This document shows positions 1 to 10,807 of a stretch of DNA of 64,000 bases, piece after piece. Under the pieces are notes generated by a model. The model was not told the origin of the DNA. It did no database searches and saw only the letters and a program-made list of their open reading frames with translations. This DNA comes from Rhodocollybia butyracea (Eukaryota; Basidiomycota; Agaricomycetes; Agaricales; Omphalotaceae), in contig JADNRY010000061.1 in NCBI GenBank assembly GCA_015501585.1, positions 124,001 to 188,000 of the forward strand, given 5' to 3'. The position numbers and the translations under genes are program-made. The stretch's first letter is position 1. Every line of letters begins with the position of its first letter.

Positions 1-1560
1 ACCGGGAAAGGAGGTACTGAACCGGACAGAAAAACGGCATAAGAAAGTTGGTCGACCGAGCATGGAAATGATGCTCACCGCTTCCGGGAAATCCCTTCCC
101 CACCACATCCCATAGGGAACTCAAGAGCGCCATAGCTCGCTCATTTTTTCGCTTTTCTATCACTAATGCTTCCCACAGCCTCCTACTATCTTCCCGCATT
201 GCTCCAAGCTGGGCTGCAACCTATCCATTTCACGGTGAGCGAAATTCTGCAAATCGATTTACTGAGATGCATACTTCTCCCGGAAGCTCAACCCTCGCTC
301 TTACACCTTCGGGTCCTACACCAATACCACCCTGGCCTTCTAGTAATGCCTTCCGTTTTATCTCATCGAGTAGATCAGGTCGGCCCCGAAGAAACTTGTG
401 ATGCGAAAACTCCCATGTCTGTATTCGCAAAGGCAGTTATTTAATCGAGTGGCCGAAACCATCGGGACAGCGAATTTCGATGTTGATGTGTGTTAGCGCG
501 GCGTAATAAATCGTGAGGTTGTAATGAGCAAAGCGTTTAATGGTCAGCTGCAGTTCGTGTAAGATCAAGCGAAGAGATATAGCAACTCGCCTGCGCGTCC
601 GAACTTGTCCTTTGTGCACGGGGAGTACGGTTTATCTTGTGAAAACCATACATGTTCAACTGACGAACAAATGAGGAGAACTGTTACAGAAACAGTAAGG
701 AAAAGGGTTATGGAGTAGAAGCAGAAGTGGTTCACGTTGTTATGCTTGAAATGGCTTCCCAGAATACTTCTACTGAACTCGCCAACATTGGAAACGACGA
801 AGGACGTCCCATGTTCTGTCCAAGATATAAAATGAGCGGATTTCGGGTCATTTATCATCCTAAGCATTGTTTATGCGCCTATACACCGGGGAATGAGATC
901 AGGTACTCACTGATACAACTTTGTGACAAAGTTATTTGTCGGCATAGGCTTGCCCATCAAACCCATTCCGGTACCTATTCCACTTCCGTGACCTATCTTA
1001 CCCGAAGTAGAGTTAACGTTCCCTTCCTCGCAGCTACCCCCAGATCCGCTACCGCCTCCGTCTATGGGACTAGTGCCTCCGGGTGTGATACTTCCTCTAC
1101 TTCCGCTGCCGCTCATCGGGATGGCGCTCGGCGGCGCACTTGTCAAAGCGCTGTTCGGGGGCAAGTCTGGATCGTATTTTTCATACTTTGTCTCGTGGTA
1201 TTTGTCGTACTTGTCATAATCGAGATCCAAATCCATCCCTCTGCCTGAGATGTCTTCCTCTAAAAGAGGCGTTGCGGAGCCTGATACCATGCCTGCGCCC
1301 ATGACCGTCGTTGACAGCGAAGGCAACGTTGGCGGATTAGAGTTAAAGCTACGCTTCCGTGAAGGTGCAACACTGGGGCTGGGATTATGGGACCCAGGGT
1401 TTGATACAGATGTAGATATCCGTAGACCAAAAGGCCTATCTGGATGATGTTGGGTGGCACCTGGAGAGGCAGAGTTTACACTGAGCCCGGAAAGGTTTCG
1501 CGAAAGATGTGAAAGATGAGTTGGCTGAGGCAAGGAATGGTCATCGTATGGACTGTCCAT
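1..1560 (-). CDS. HSF-type heat shock transcription factor, 3' end beyond window
   Basis: Sequence-specific activator that binds heat shock elements in the nucleus. Exon 1 (1560-911) encodes a Ser/Pro/Gly-rich N-terminal extension of about 215 residues ending in NNFVTKLYQ. Exon 2 (859-736) gives MINDPKSAHFISW and ends at KHNN. Exon 3 from 680 gives FSSFVRQLNMYGFHKINR, and WEFSHHKFLRGRPDLLDEI lies near 410-355. Together these form the complete winged-helix HSF DNA-binding domain. Downstream (about 200-90) the frame reads like the family's coiled-coil region, including LSSLWDVVGKGFPG. The gene then runs off the left edge. Introns have GT..AG ends (for example 910-860). The start at 1560 is the first ATG in the open frame; an upstream exon cannot be excluded. 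Confidence 0.88.
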
Positions 1561-3117
1561 TGCGCGAACGGGAACAAAAATATCGAGTCCAAATCCAGAT
1601 TACACCAATTGCAGCGCGAGACCAGAGCTGTCCGCGCTCTTACGCGTTTTTGCTTGGTACTGGAGGACCCAAAGGACGATATTAATCTTATCCAGACCAA
1701 TATTTGTTCTGTACGGCTTCTACGAAGAAACTCTCGCTTCTCGTTGCGATATCTGCCGTATATTTTCCCAAAGATTCGCAAAACAAAGCACACAGTGGAA
1801 GTCCAGCTTGAAGCTCCAAGGAAAAAGAAGAGATTGACAAGCAGCGAGCGCTGGCAGGCCGTCGGCTTTGAGAGGAAAGATGCTACGTCCAATTCCGATC
1901 AAAGGTCGCCCGCTTGGTCATGTCACGTTTACGGCATTATCGCTTCCCTAGCTCGGTGCCTCCAATGCTTCAGAAATATCAGGCAACAGCACTGCAACAG
2001 CTTGGACTAAAATATTTTAGTGTGTATATCGACAAGCTGTTAAGCTTAAATAATGTTTAGACAATATAGCGATATCTAAATATAATCTGTTCAAGCAAGC
2101 CTTTTCTAGTGTGGATAGAGTCTTGATAGAGTCAGGATGCCAACGTTAACTGAGTCTCAGTCTACCCGTAACAAGATACACCTTCTGCCCACCTCACCGA
2201 GATTGTACGTACATACCTTACATTAATGATATTTATTCGTTTAAATAACTAGGCTGACAGCAACTCGTCGAGGCCAAGGCTACCAAGACTCCTTATCCGG
2301 TTTCAATTTGTGTCGAGTCTTTTACATCAAGTTTCTTGAAAAATTTAGCCTACAACTAGGTGAATTCCAATAATTAGTATATTCTCAGACTTCTCCACAA
2401 TTGACCCTAATTGACCATGGCCAGAACCTCTCCAAACCTGCACTCTAATCAACAAAGCACATGGTTGAAGCGCGTTTCAAAAATTCAAAACCCCTCGTAG
2501 TACTCAAATTTTCGCGGTAAGCTCTTCTCATCCCTGGTTTCGCATTATCATTGACAAAACTTCCACCACCATCTTAAATCCTTTAATCAAGGACCGATTC
2601 ATCTACATCAAACCTAAATTACTTGAACAGCTGCAATATCTGAGTCGGACACCTTTCTATCCCATCGTAAGTAGTAACAGTAGTACATAGTACTCGGCTC
2701 CACTCTACACTACCCTACAGCGGAGTCCCATGAAGGAACAGCAGGGCTTAGCTGCCAGACTCTTGCTTGTCAACCCTGACTGTAAGTCAAACGCCCCCTA
2801 AAAGCTAGGCCAGTGCAGGCCAGTGCTAAGCCCCCAAAAACAGACAAATAACCTTTCGTGCGCGTGATGAGTGTGCTCCACGCTCCTCCCCGTTGCTCCC
2901 CGGTGCGATGTCCGGTAGATCCGAGATGGCCTGATGCAGGTTGGGATACTCACTGAGTCACACAGGCACACATCCGTGTAAACTGAGGGTTTTTAACTCA
3001 ATCGCAAATGAAGTCCACCAATTGCATTGTCCGTCCTCAGAGTAATCTAGACCGTCAGGTAACTAATGTGTGTACAAGTATTGAGTGTGCGTAAGAACAC
3101 CACATGGGTTATAATAA
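1561..3117. other. Intergenic stretch, presumed HSF promoter and SET gene 3' flank
   Basis: No credible coding exon is seen; the longer open frames here show no family pattern. A TTCnnGAA pair lies at about 2332-2340 and resembles two heat-shock-element units. It is about 770 bases from the HSF start and may be chance. Confidence 0.5.
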
Positions 3118-4625
3118 TTAGTGAGGGAGACGTATATTTCTAAAGGTCTTCTTTGGGAACACTCCTGCCTGTGGATGATACTTCTTACTGCGAGGTTGAG
3201 CAAGGATTTCACGAGCACGTTCAGTATGAGGATGATCAGCTCCATACTCTATCGCTCGAGTCTCGTATGAAAATCTTGCCCAATAAACGCAAGATATCCA
3301 ATCCGAATGTCCTGCACAAAGCGCGGCTGCATCCACTGCAAAGTCGTCAGCATCGGCATAGTAACCCTCGGCTTTCATAAGAGTAACAGCTTTAACAACA
3401 GACGTCAAAGCCTGTCTCCCGTCCACCGACCTGGGTAGTGCCTCCCAAATACTCCCAATCTCCTGCCTACGTCGATCGCTTGCCTGGTAGTTTGCTTCGT
3501 CACAAGCTAGGCACATGCAGCAGAAGCGATATCTAGACATTAGCATTTGACGCCTCTGAGAACGAGGGCTTCCGTAGACATTTCTTCCTCGTATGTACGA
3601 AACAAAAATCTCCTCTCCAGCGGTGATATCGGTCAATACAATGATTCGCTGTCGCTTGGATGGTTCGTGATAGGTATAATGGGCATTTGGAGAACAAGAA
3701 TGATTGAACCTTGACGCTTCAAAAACTATGCCGGCTTGGGCAAAAGCGTTCGTCTTGTATATCCCCCAAAAAATACCATCGTTAGGATGAGCGTTCTGCA
3801 GTAAGAGGCAGCGAGAGATATCTCGAGGGGATAATTTCCGGAAAGCTGAGATGATTTTGTTAGGAATTGGGTCGTCTATAGGCACAAGTGGTGTCTCGGT
3901 AAGAATGATATCTCCGCGACGAAGGGGCTTCAATGCAAAAGCACCCAGTCCGTTGTTGCCCGATGCTCGAAATTCATATACCACGTCAGTGTCACAGTTG
4001 GACTTCAAATTGAGCGTTTGTGAAAGAAGGCCGCCGAGGTCGGCAATTGAGTCTCTCTCAAGATTGCCGCTGGCGGCGGCAGAAGCAACCTCGAGTCTTT
4101 CTGCTTCAGCTTGAGCAGTCTTGGAAGAACCTCCATTTAGCAAAAACGCGGTGAGGTCTAAATTATGAAGTCAATTTATAGTACATGCATCTCAAGGGGA
4201 GATATTATAACGTCTTTCGCGCCAGAAAAGTCACCAAGCTCTCTCCTTCCTTGATATCTTCTGAAATGGGCTTTCGCCTTGTGAATAGTGGTCTCACAGA
4301 GATCCAAAGCTCTAGTAGCACTTTCTACAGCGTTCGACCACCTACGTATAATGAAAGGTAAATCAACTAACGAGTTCCAAGGAAAGATGGATGAACATGC
4401 CGTTGTAGTCGAAGGAACGTTAACGATTGATTCAAATGATATATTCCATTTTGCGGATAGATATCACTGAGGTACGAGTACAGGGAAAGGGCAACGATAA
4501 AATCATTTTTGTTGAACGCGTCGTCGGCCTGCAAAAATGCAGATCCAGGTCAGTGCAAGCCCGGAAAGCATCATTGGACGCACTTTTTCTTTGATGATAG
4601 GAACGGCAGGGTCTTGCATGTTCAT
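3118..4625 (-). CDS. TPR-SET domain protein (SMYD-like lysine methyltransferase)
   Basis: Probable protein lysine methyltransferase or related SET protein. Exons joined by eye give MNMQDPAVPIIKEK (start 4625), then ADDAFNKNDFIVALSLYS, then SNAVESATRALDLCETT (about 4341-4213), then the long 3' exon ending at 3118. The N-terminal half matches tetratricopeptide repeats, with the YPQN and LGDFSGAKDDL turns. The SET core shows GNNGLGAFALKPLRRGDII, the RFNHSCSPNAHYTY cofactor motif, GEEIFVSYI and the cysteine cluster CCMCLAC of a post-SET site. A shorter start at 4143 would delete the TPR half. A TATAAAAA box lies 38 bases before the proposed ATG. Substrate is unknown. Confidence 0.85.
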
Positions 4626-4662
4626 GTTGAGAGGTAGGGCTCCTGTTGTAGAGTAGCTCGCG

Positions 4663-4670
4663 TTTTTATA
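4663..4670 (-). promoter_or_regulatory. TATA box of the TPR-SET gene
   Basis: TATAAAAA on the minus strand, 38 bases upstream of the ATG at 4625. It supports the upstream start. Confidence 0.55.
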
Positions 4671-5087
4671 CGTGAGCTTTGGTTAGCGCCAACTACATAA
4701 TGAATAATTAGGGGACGTCCATTATCCTTTGAAGAAGGCGGTCATGGGAGTAGTCTTAGTCTAATGGGCGGCGAATCGCGTTGTGAAGGTACTACAAAAA
4801 TGGTTAGCACTGGACTTGGTACGAGAGCTGGACTTCTGAGCTGTATTTGAACTCATTTCAATTTGGAAGATTGCAGTCAACGATTAATGCTGGATTATAT
4901 ACTGAGGAACAGTCAACTAATCGTACATCACCATGTACAGAGTTTGCAGATATTGCGAGATGCGATAGATATATGGACCACGAAGACACAGCCGCGTTAT
5001 GAGATCGGTATACGCCCATTACTTCCTCGAGGCATATAATGAGGATTACGATCTTGTTCAGACTACAAAAAAGTCAGGTAGACTGTT

Positions 5088-5845
5088 TCAACAAACGGCG
5101 GAACGCAATACCTCCACCGAATAAGGATGAGTTCCATTTGTTATGTTCCCGTTCGTCTTACCGTTGGCTTGTGGGATTCTAGAACGCGTGTTTTCATGAT
5201 GCATAGAAAGCATGGGAGGAAGTGGAGTGGTCAATGGTACATGGTCCCTTTCCAATTCAACATCCATTGCATGAGCTCGGTTATAGTACACTCCTGGTTC
5301 AGATGTTGAAGGTGCCGGCGGCGTTGTAGGCATTAATGCCTCTAGAAGAAGGCTGTATAACAAATGAGCGTTGGCATGAGGATTAAAGGTTGCAACACAC
5401 TCGATTTCCTCCTGCATCTTCTTCATTTTCGTATTAGCAGTATCCAAATCCCGATGATAATTTTGTTGTTGCTAAAATTGTCTGAGGAATAGCGTAGTTT
5501 CAAAATTACCGAGTACTCACTGCTACGACCTGTTCATATTTATCCCGCAAGACTGTGAACCTAGAGTCCATATCTGACAGCTTAATCCGTAGGCCGCTTC
5601 ACGCTAAAAACGAAACGAACCTGTCTTTGTATCGGGTGGTCCGTGGCGTCTGTAGATGAATGAAAAGGTTGGATGAGTTCCGGCCAGGAAATAAACGACG
5701 TAAAGTGGCGTTGAGCGAAATTTGGAACGAGCTAAGTTACCTTGACGCCTTTCTCGTCGCCTGCCTGATTTGCTTTTTCCTTTCCACCGAGACTATCCTT
5801 TTCTGTGTCACTTCGCATCCTAAACGTATGCAGCGCAGATTCCAT
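5088..5845 (-). CDS. Small hypothetical coiled-coil protein
   Basis: No family is recognised. The 3' exon (from about 5473 to the stop at 5088) reads QQQNYHRDLDTANTKMKK followed by QEEIECVATFNPHANAH, then a Pro/Thr/Asn-rich tail. It joins through a GTGAGT..TTTAG intron to KLSDMDSRFTVLRDKYEQ, a leucine- and charge-rich segment likely to form a coiled coil. A likely first exon starts at 5845 (MESALHTFRMRSDTEK). The middle junction near 5745-5600 is uncertain because two competing introns are possible. The gene lies between the TPR-SET gene and the monooxygenase cluster; function unknown. Confidence 0.55.
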
Positions 5846-6654
5846 TGTCGTCTGAGATGGCGGTAGTTGACAGCGGAGAGAACAAAGCAAAGATAGTCCC
5901 AGAACAGCAAGTCAGCAACAGAACAACATGACTCAACAAAGACGCGCTTTGACACTACTTTATTTAGCCTCTTTCTTCTAACTTTAACTTATGAATTCAA
6001 CGATGCACGACAATGTTTCATAAATGTTGTCTCATGGACGGATCTCGCCTTTCCATTGGAGTAAATGCGTTCATCCACTGTAGTATCTTCGGCTCGGTAA
6101 TAGCCCCAGCTAGCCCAGGCGTCGTCTCAAAAGAGCAAGCTCACGCACATTGCAACGCAAATCCATATAATTACACAGTCATATGTGCTATGTCATTGTA
6201 AGTACCAGAATTATCCGTTGGCTATCCGCTTCCACTTGCAACAAGATATCAGTAGGGTAACGGTTGCATGAGATGTTTGGCATTTACTAATCACTCTATC
6301 GAATTCTGAGGTTGGAAACTGATGAAAAGAGAGCTACAGTGACAAGCGAAAAGTAGGTTGAAAATTATTACGCAGCACGCTATCCTGATCAACAGTCGAA
6401 AACTTGAACGACATGTTGCGCTCTCTGAAGTCGCTACTGTACCAGTCTGCCGAGGCGGTGCTCATTGAAGGTCATATACTTCGTGAGTACCTTCCAGTAG
6501 CCTACCTCAAAGGTCCCTACTGTTTCTCATTCAGTCATGCGGATAAATTACATGAATCGCTGTACGAAGTAGGCCGGTCAATACAAGACTTATCCGAGAC
6601 TCCACTGCTTAAGAGCTTCGATTCTGCGGCAGATTCGAAGTATTCTCCTTCAAC
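5846..6654. other. Divergent intergenic region upstream of monooxygenase copy 1
   Basis: No gene is seen. The last 100 bases align by eye with the promoter of copy 3, but the two TATA-like stretches there (TATATAAA and TATAAAGG) are replaced by non-TATA sequence here. Confidence 0.5.
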
Positions 6655-8859
6655 ATGCCAACAAACGTCCTGATCGTGAGTTTACTGGGCTCTTATCTTT
6701 CTTGCTACTGATACAGTGTAGGTCGGTGCAGGGCCAACAGGTATGCAACGTATAGTGTTGGAAGATAACTCTCAAACATATCTAACTTAGGCCTCAGTCT
6801 TGCACTACTGCTGCTACGCAATGGTTTATCTGTGCGTATTATAGAGAAGCGACTTCAGTTCCATCCGGGCGAACGAGGAGCTGGTATATTGGTTAGAGCT
6901 TTACTTTCACAAAGTGTTGTGCTCAATGGCATTACCTCAAGTGTCGGACTCTGGAATTGTACAAGTTCCTGGGCATTTTACCTGATGTTCTGAAACGAAG
7001 CACAAAAAGCCCTGGACATATCGAGTATCGTTCTTCGCCGGATGACGACAAACCCCCACGTCTAGCGCCTTTCTTTGAACCCATAGAAGATACCCCGGCG
7101 CGCCCCCTGGTAGGTATCATTCGTTCGAGTTTCCATTCTCCCTAATCTCACATATTATCTCACATATTCCAAAGCACAACCCGCGCACACTGGGACAAAA
7201 TCACCACGAACAAGTCCTTCGGGACCATATTCTCACTGACTAAGGTGTCCAAGTAGAACTCGGAACGGAATTGCGCTCTTTTGAACAGCATGCTGATCAT
7301 GTTGTTGCTCGTATCATCAAAATCGCGGAGTCGAAGGAAGAGAATTCCAACGCGGATTGGCTTATTGGGGCTGACGGCGCTCGGAGTATCGTCCGCAAAG
7401 AGTTGGGCTTGACATTTGTTGGCGAGACACCTACTGAAACTAAGGCCATCATCGGTGATATTCACGTAATTGGGGATTTTCTGAAGGTTCCGACTCCTAG
7501 GCTTTGTTACCTCTCATAAACTAATCGCTCGATAGCTGGATACATGGACAATATGGGGACAACTTCATTCTGGAACTGCGTACGCCTCGTTGATCCTTAC
7601 TCCAAAATCACTTACCGAAAACACCACGATCAATTATTATAGAGTTTCGATGAGAGCATGTAGGGTACCAGGTCAAAACCTATTCAGCTTTTTCATTCGT
7701 TCGGGGGAAGATCTCCTTGACATGGACAAGATAGCGTCGAGCCGCGAAGAACTAATCAAACTCTTCTACAAGGTCACAGGAAGGATTGATGTTAAATTCG
7801 GAGAGTTAGTGTGGATGGGCGTATGGCGGTGAGAGCTTACAGCTCTATAGGATCTACGTGGATACTAATAACATCGTCATAGACCGAACATAAGGATGGT
7901 CAATGAGTTTGGGAAAGGAAGGGTATTCTTAGCAGGAGGTAACGTTCCACTTTAATCACAGTCACTGACTTACATCCCATGCTCAGATGCAAGTCATGTT
8001 CACAGCCCAACGGGTGGCCAGGTTCAGAGCTTCATCGTTTATACGTGCTATTTGAAAACTAACACGAACTTCTGCTGCATAGGGTATGAACTCTGGTGTC
8101 CAAGACTCCGTAAGATATTCATATAAAAATTTATAAATCAGCTAACCATCGGTTTCACAGTTCAATCTAGCGTGGAAGCTCGCGCTGGTCCATAAGGGAT
8201 TATCACCCCGATCCGTGCTTGAATCCTACTCCCAAGAACGTCTGCGCGTTGTTGCATCAATGCTAAACAAGACCACAGAGCTCTTCGCAAAGGAATTCTC
8301 CGGAAAACAGCAGTCGACGCCGTACTTGAACAGAGGGTACGAACTGCGCATGCTCGGTATTAACTATCGTGGCAGTCATCTCGTACTGGATGAAAAGAAT
8401 CTCGAAAATGACTCGGAAACCATAGACGCATACCGTTCCGGAGACGATGGGACGGTTCGAGCAGGCGACAGAGCTCCAGATGCCCCCAACTTGGCTCATT
8501 TGGGCCGAACAACTAGTATTGCCCTATTCGATATCTTCAAGCCGAATCATCACACAGCACTTATTTTTTATGGATCTGGAGGTCAGACTACTGCTGAACA
8601 GGCTTTGGAAACTCTCCGCGAGTACCCCTCGGGCTTGGTGAAAACTATCATCATGCTCCCAGGGTTTTCCTCCTTTGAGACCTCACCAGGGCTCTCCGAG
8701 ATGATTGTTGTTGATACCAAGGGATACGCGCATACAAACTATGCCATTGAGCATGATAAGCCCACGGTCGTTATTGTTCGCCCCGATGGTTACATAGGTG
8801 CACTAGTGACAAGTGGAAGCGCAGGAATACACAATTACTTCTCACGTATCTTAGTATAA
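6655..8859 (+). pseudogene. FAD-dependent aromatic monooxygenase copy 1, nonsense-disrupted
   Basis: Phenol-hydroxylase/PheA-TfdB-type flavin monooxygenase, a family that hydroxylates aromatic rings with NAD(P)H and oxygen. Exons give MPTNVLI-VGAGPTGLSLALLL (Rossmann FAD site), NADWLIGADGARSIVRK (DG motif), GDASHVHSPTGGQGMNSG (second FAD motif) and a thioredoxin-like C-terminal domain beginning near GDRAPDAPNLAHLG, ending at 8859. The exon after intron 4 reads HILTD, then TAA at 7241-7243, then GVQVELG. Copies 2 and 3 have a tyrosine codon (TAT) at that place, so this copy has a point nonsense mutation about 150 codons in. The rest stays open, which suggests recent loss. Its TATA-like promoter elements are also degraded compared with copies 2 and 3. 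Confidence 0.85.
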
Positions 8860-9039
8860 AGGGATGTTCCTTGTATGCCCTACTTCAATTCACTGTAGTT
8901 GGCCCGAATGTGATTGTGTAACGAAAAAGGAAACTAAAAAGTGACGCTTTGACATTTCCTCTTTAGAGACTTTGCTTACCCTCCGGTAATCTACATTAGA
9001 AATGCTCGAAACATTCTCACATGCCTTTGGATATTGTGA

Positions 9040-10050
9040 AAATCCATTTCATGGCATTGATTGACCCTCACTTGATCTCAGTCTGTGAGAGTGCCTTGAA
9101 TGTCCAAGAAGGCAACATCCTTCTTCTTGAGACGGTTTAGGTTTGTTTTTTGCATTGCATGTTGGGCTTATCCCGCTCTTCCATCGTCACGGTGTTGTTC
9201 GCTGAAACTGGTGTTATGCCACTACACTCCGAACGAACAATATTGGCACTCAAATATCTCATTTACCTCCTTTTCCACTTTCCCATCTGGCCAAATGATG
9301 TTGCTCTTCACCAAAGCGATCTTCTTCGCAGATCTGGTCACCCCTGCTGGCTCTCTGATCTTCATCTGGCTTCGGAAAAGCTTCCGGGCAAGCCCTCGCC
9401 ACCAGAGCTACAGGATCTATTGGATGACCCGACACGTCGGGTGAACAGCAGTTATCAACACCATTCGTCAGGAAGTTAATTCTGAGCTCCGTTCAGGAAT
9501 CGAAAGTCCAAACAGAAGTTGGTCCAGATTGGCTTTTTTTGGAAGGCCGTCTGGAGCCGCAGTCGAGTAGACCTGGCGAGCCTCATGTTCGGTGTCTTCG
9601 TCACTATTTTGGCCCGCGTATCAACAGCGAAACATCGGCTGTCTCACACCAGGAATCAGGACTCCTTGTGGGGACACCACACCAGTGACCTTCAAGCCCT
9701 GCGAAATCTGGGCACCTTTCAGATGCGGAATGGCTTGCGAAGTATGGTGCTTGTAACTCACACAATCGAAACACCTCAGCACATCCTCCCGATATCATTG
9801 CAGCACGTCACAAATTTCTTTTTAACACGAGTGCCCACTTCCCTCTTCCTGTCAATAACACTTTTTCTGACCTCTACGGTAATGTATTACCTCTGGAAGT
9901 TTATCCTACACTGGGATCATGTTATTTCCACTGCAAAGTTTATTCATGGTGACTCATGTTCTGTGCTGTTGGAGAACCTTTGTTTCTGGGGGTTTGGTCA
10001 GCTTGAGCTCAGAGCTGTCTGGAGAGTCAAGACGAGAAACTAGAACCTTA
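9040..10050 (+). mobile_element. Decayed LINE (non-LTR retrotransposon) 3' coding relic
   Basis: Frameshifted remains of the C-terminal part of an Agaricomycete-type LINE reverse-transcriptase ORF. Recognisable blocks are MLGLSRSSIVTVLFAETGV, ILALKYLIYLL and SGHPCWLSDL near 9150-9370. Later, in other frames, come an HRLSHTRNQ-like stretch, the IETPQHIL motif near 9770 and KFILHWDHVISTAKFIHG near 9900. The order fits the region after the RT domain in such elements. No polymerase core, promoter or poly-A tail is seen, so this is an old 5'-truncated insertion. Identification rests on remembered family patterns and was not searched. Confidence 0.65.
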
Positions 10051-10807
10051 ATCATGTATTCCATAGCTATTGTTTTAGCTGTAAACTACCCTTTGGGAGC
10101 GTTTGCAGTCTACCTTCCCTGTGTGGATTGATATCACTGCTTCGCTCCTGTCTGGGACCGGCTGTTCCCTTGTGAGACCCCACTGGATGGTGGAGCCGCG
10201 TAATATCTAGTACTACTACTACGATACCATTCGTCCACTCTGCGTATCGACTTCCATCGGACTCACAAACCTCCGAAGATGCTTGATTACATTGCCAGAG
10301 ATTGATTCGGGTTATGGCAAAGGCAAGATAACAGAAACATAACATGAGGAAAAACATTCGCACCACTACCTACGCACTTCTATCTCCTGATGTCTCTAAA
10401 ATATCCTCGAACAATACGAAATTCTTCCCTCTGCTCCCAGGAGGGGCATAAAAGGGCATAAACCGCAAACGTTAACACCAGGCATAATCTTCGTAAACCT
10501 CTAAACTGAAGATATCACCCAGCGGCATCACGAGCTACAGCTTAAGGTGTGGAGCCTGCACAAAAGCCCAGAAAGAAAGAAAAACCATAACAGATCATGA
10601 AAGAAGAAACGTTACAACCCACAACAAACTTATCATCGTTGTTAGTTACTGTTGACCTAGCCGTCTAGTTTCCCACTCATGTCGGAAGCAAACGAAATCG
10701 AGTATGATGCATCGTGATGACTGCGTTGTTCAAAGTGACTGAAGCTCCATTTATTTGACCGCAGCCCTATCCACAGCCCTATACTATCCTCTGACTATCC
10801 TGTAAGT
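10051..10807. other. Intergenic, no gene seen
   Basis: Lies between the LINE relic and the 3' end of the GPN2 gene. Short frames show no family signal. Confidence 0.4.

Noticed and set aside
1516..2010. 164-residue plus-strand frame upstream of HSF
   Set aside because: Overlaps the HSF start antisense and has no family pattern or splice logic.
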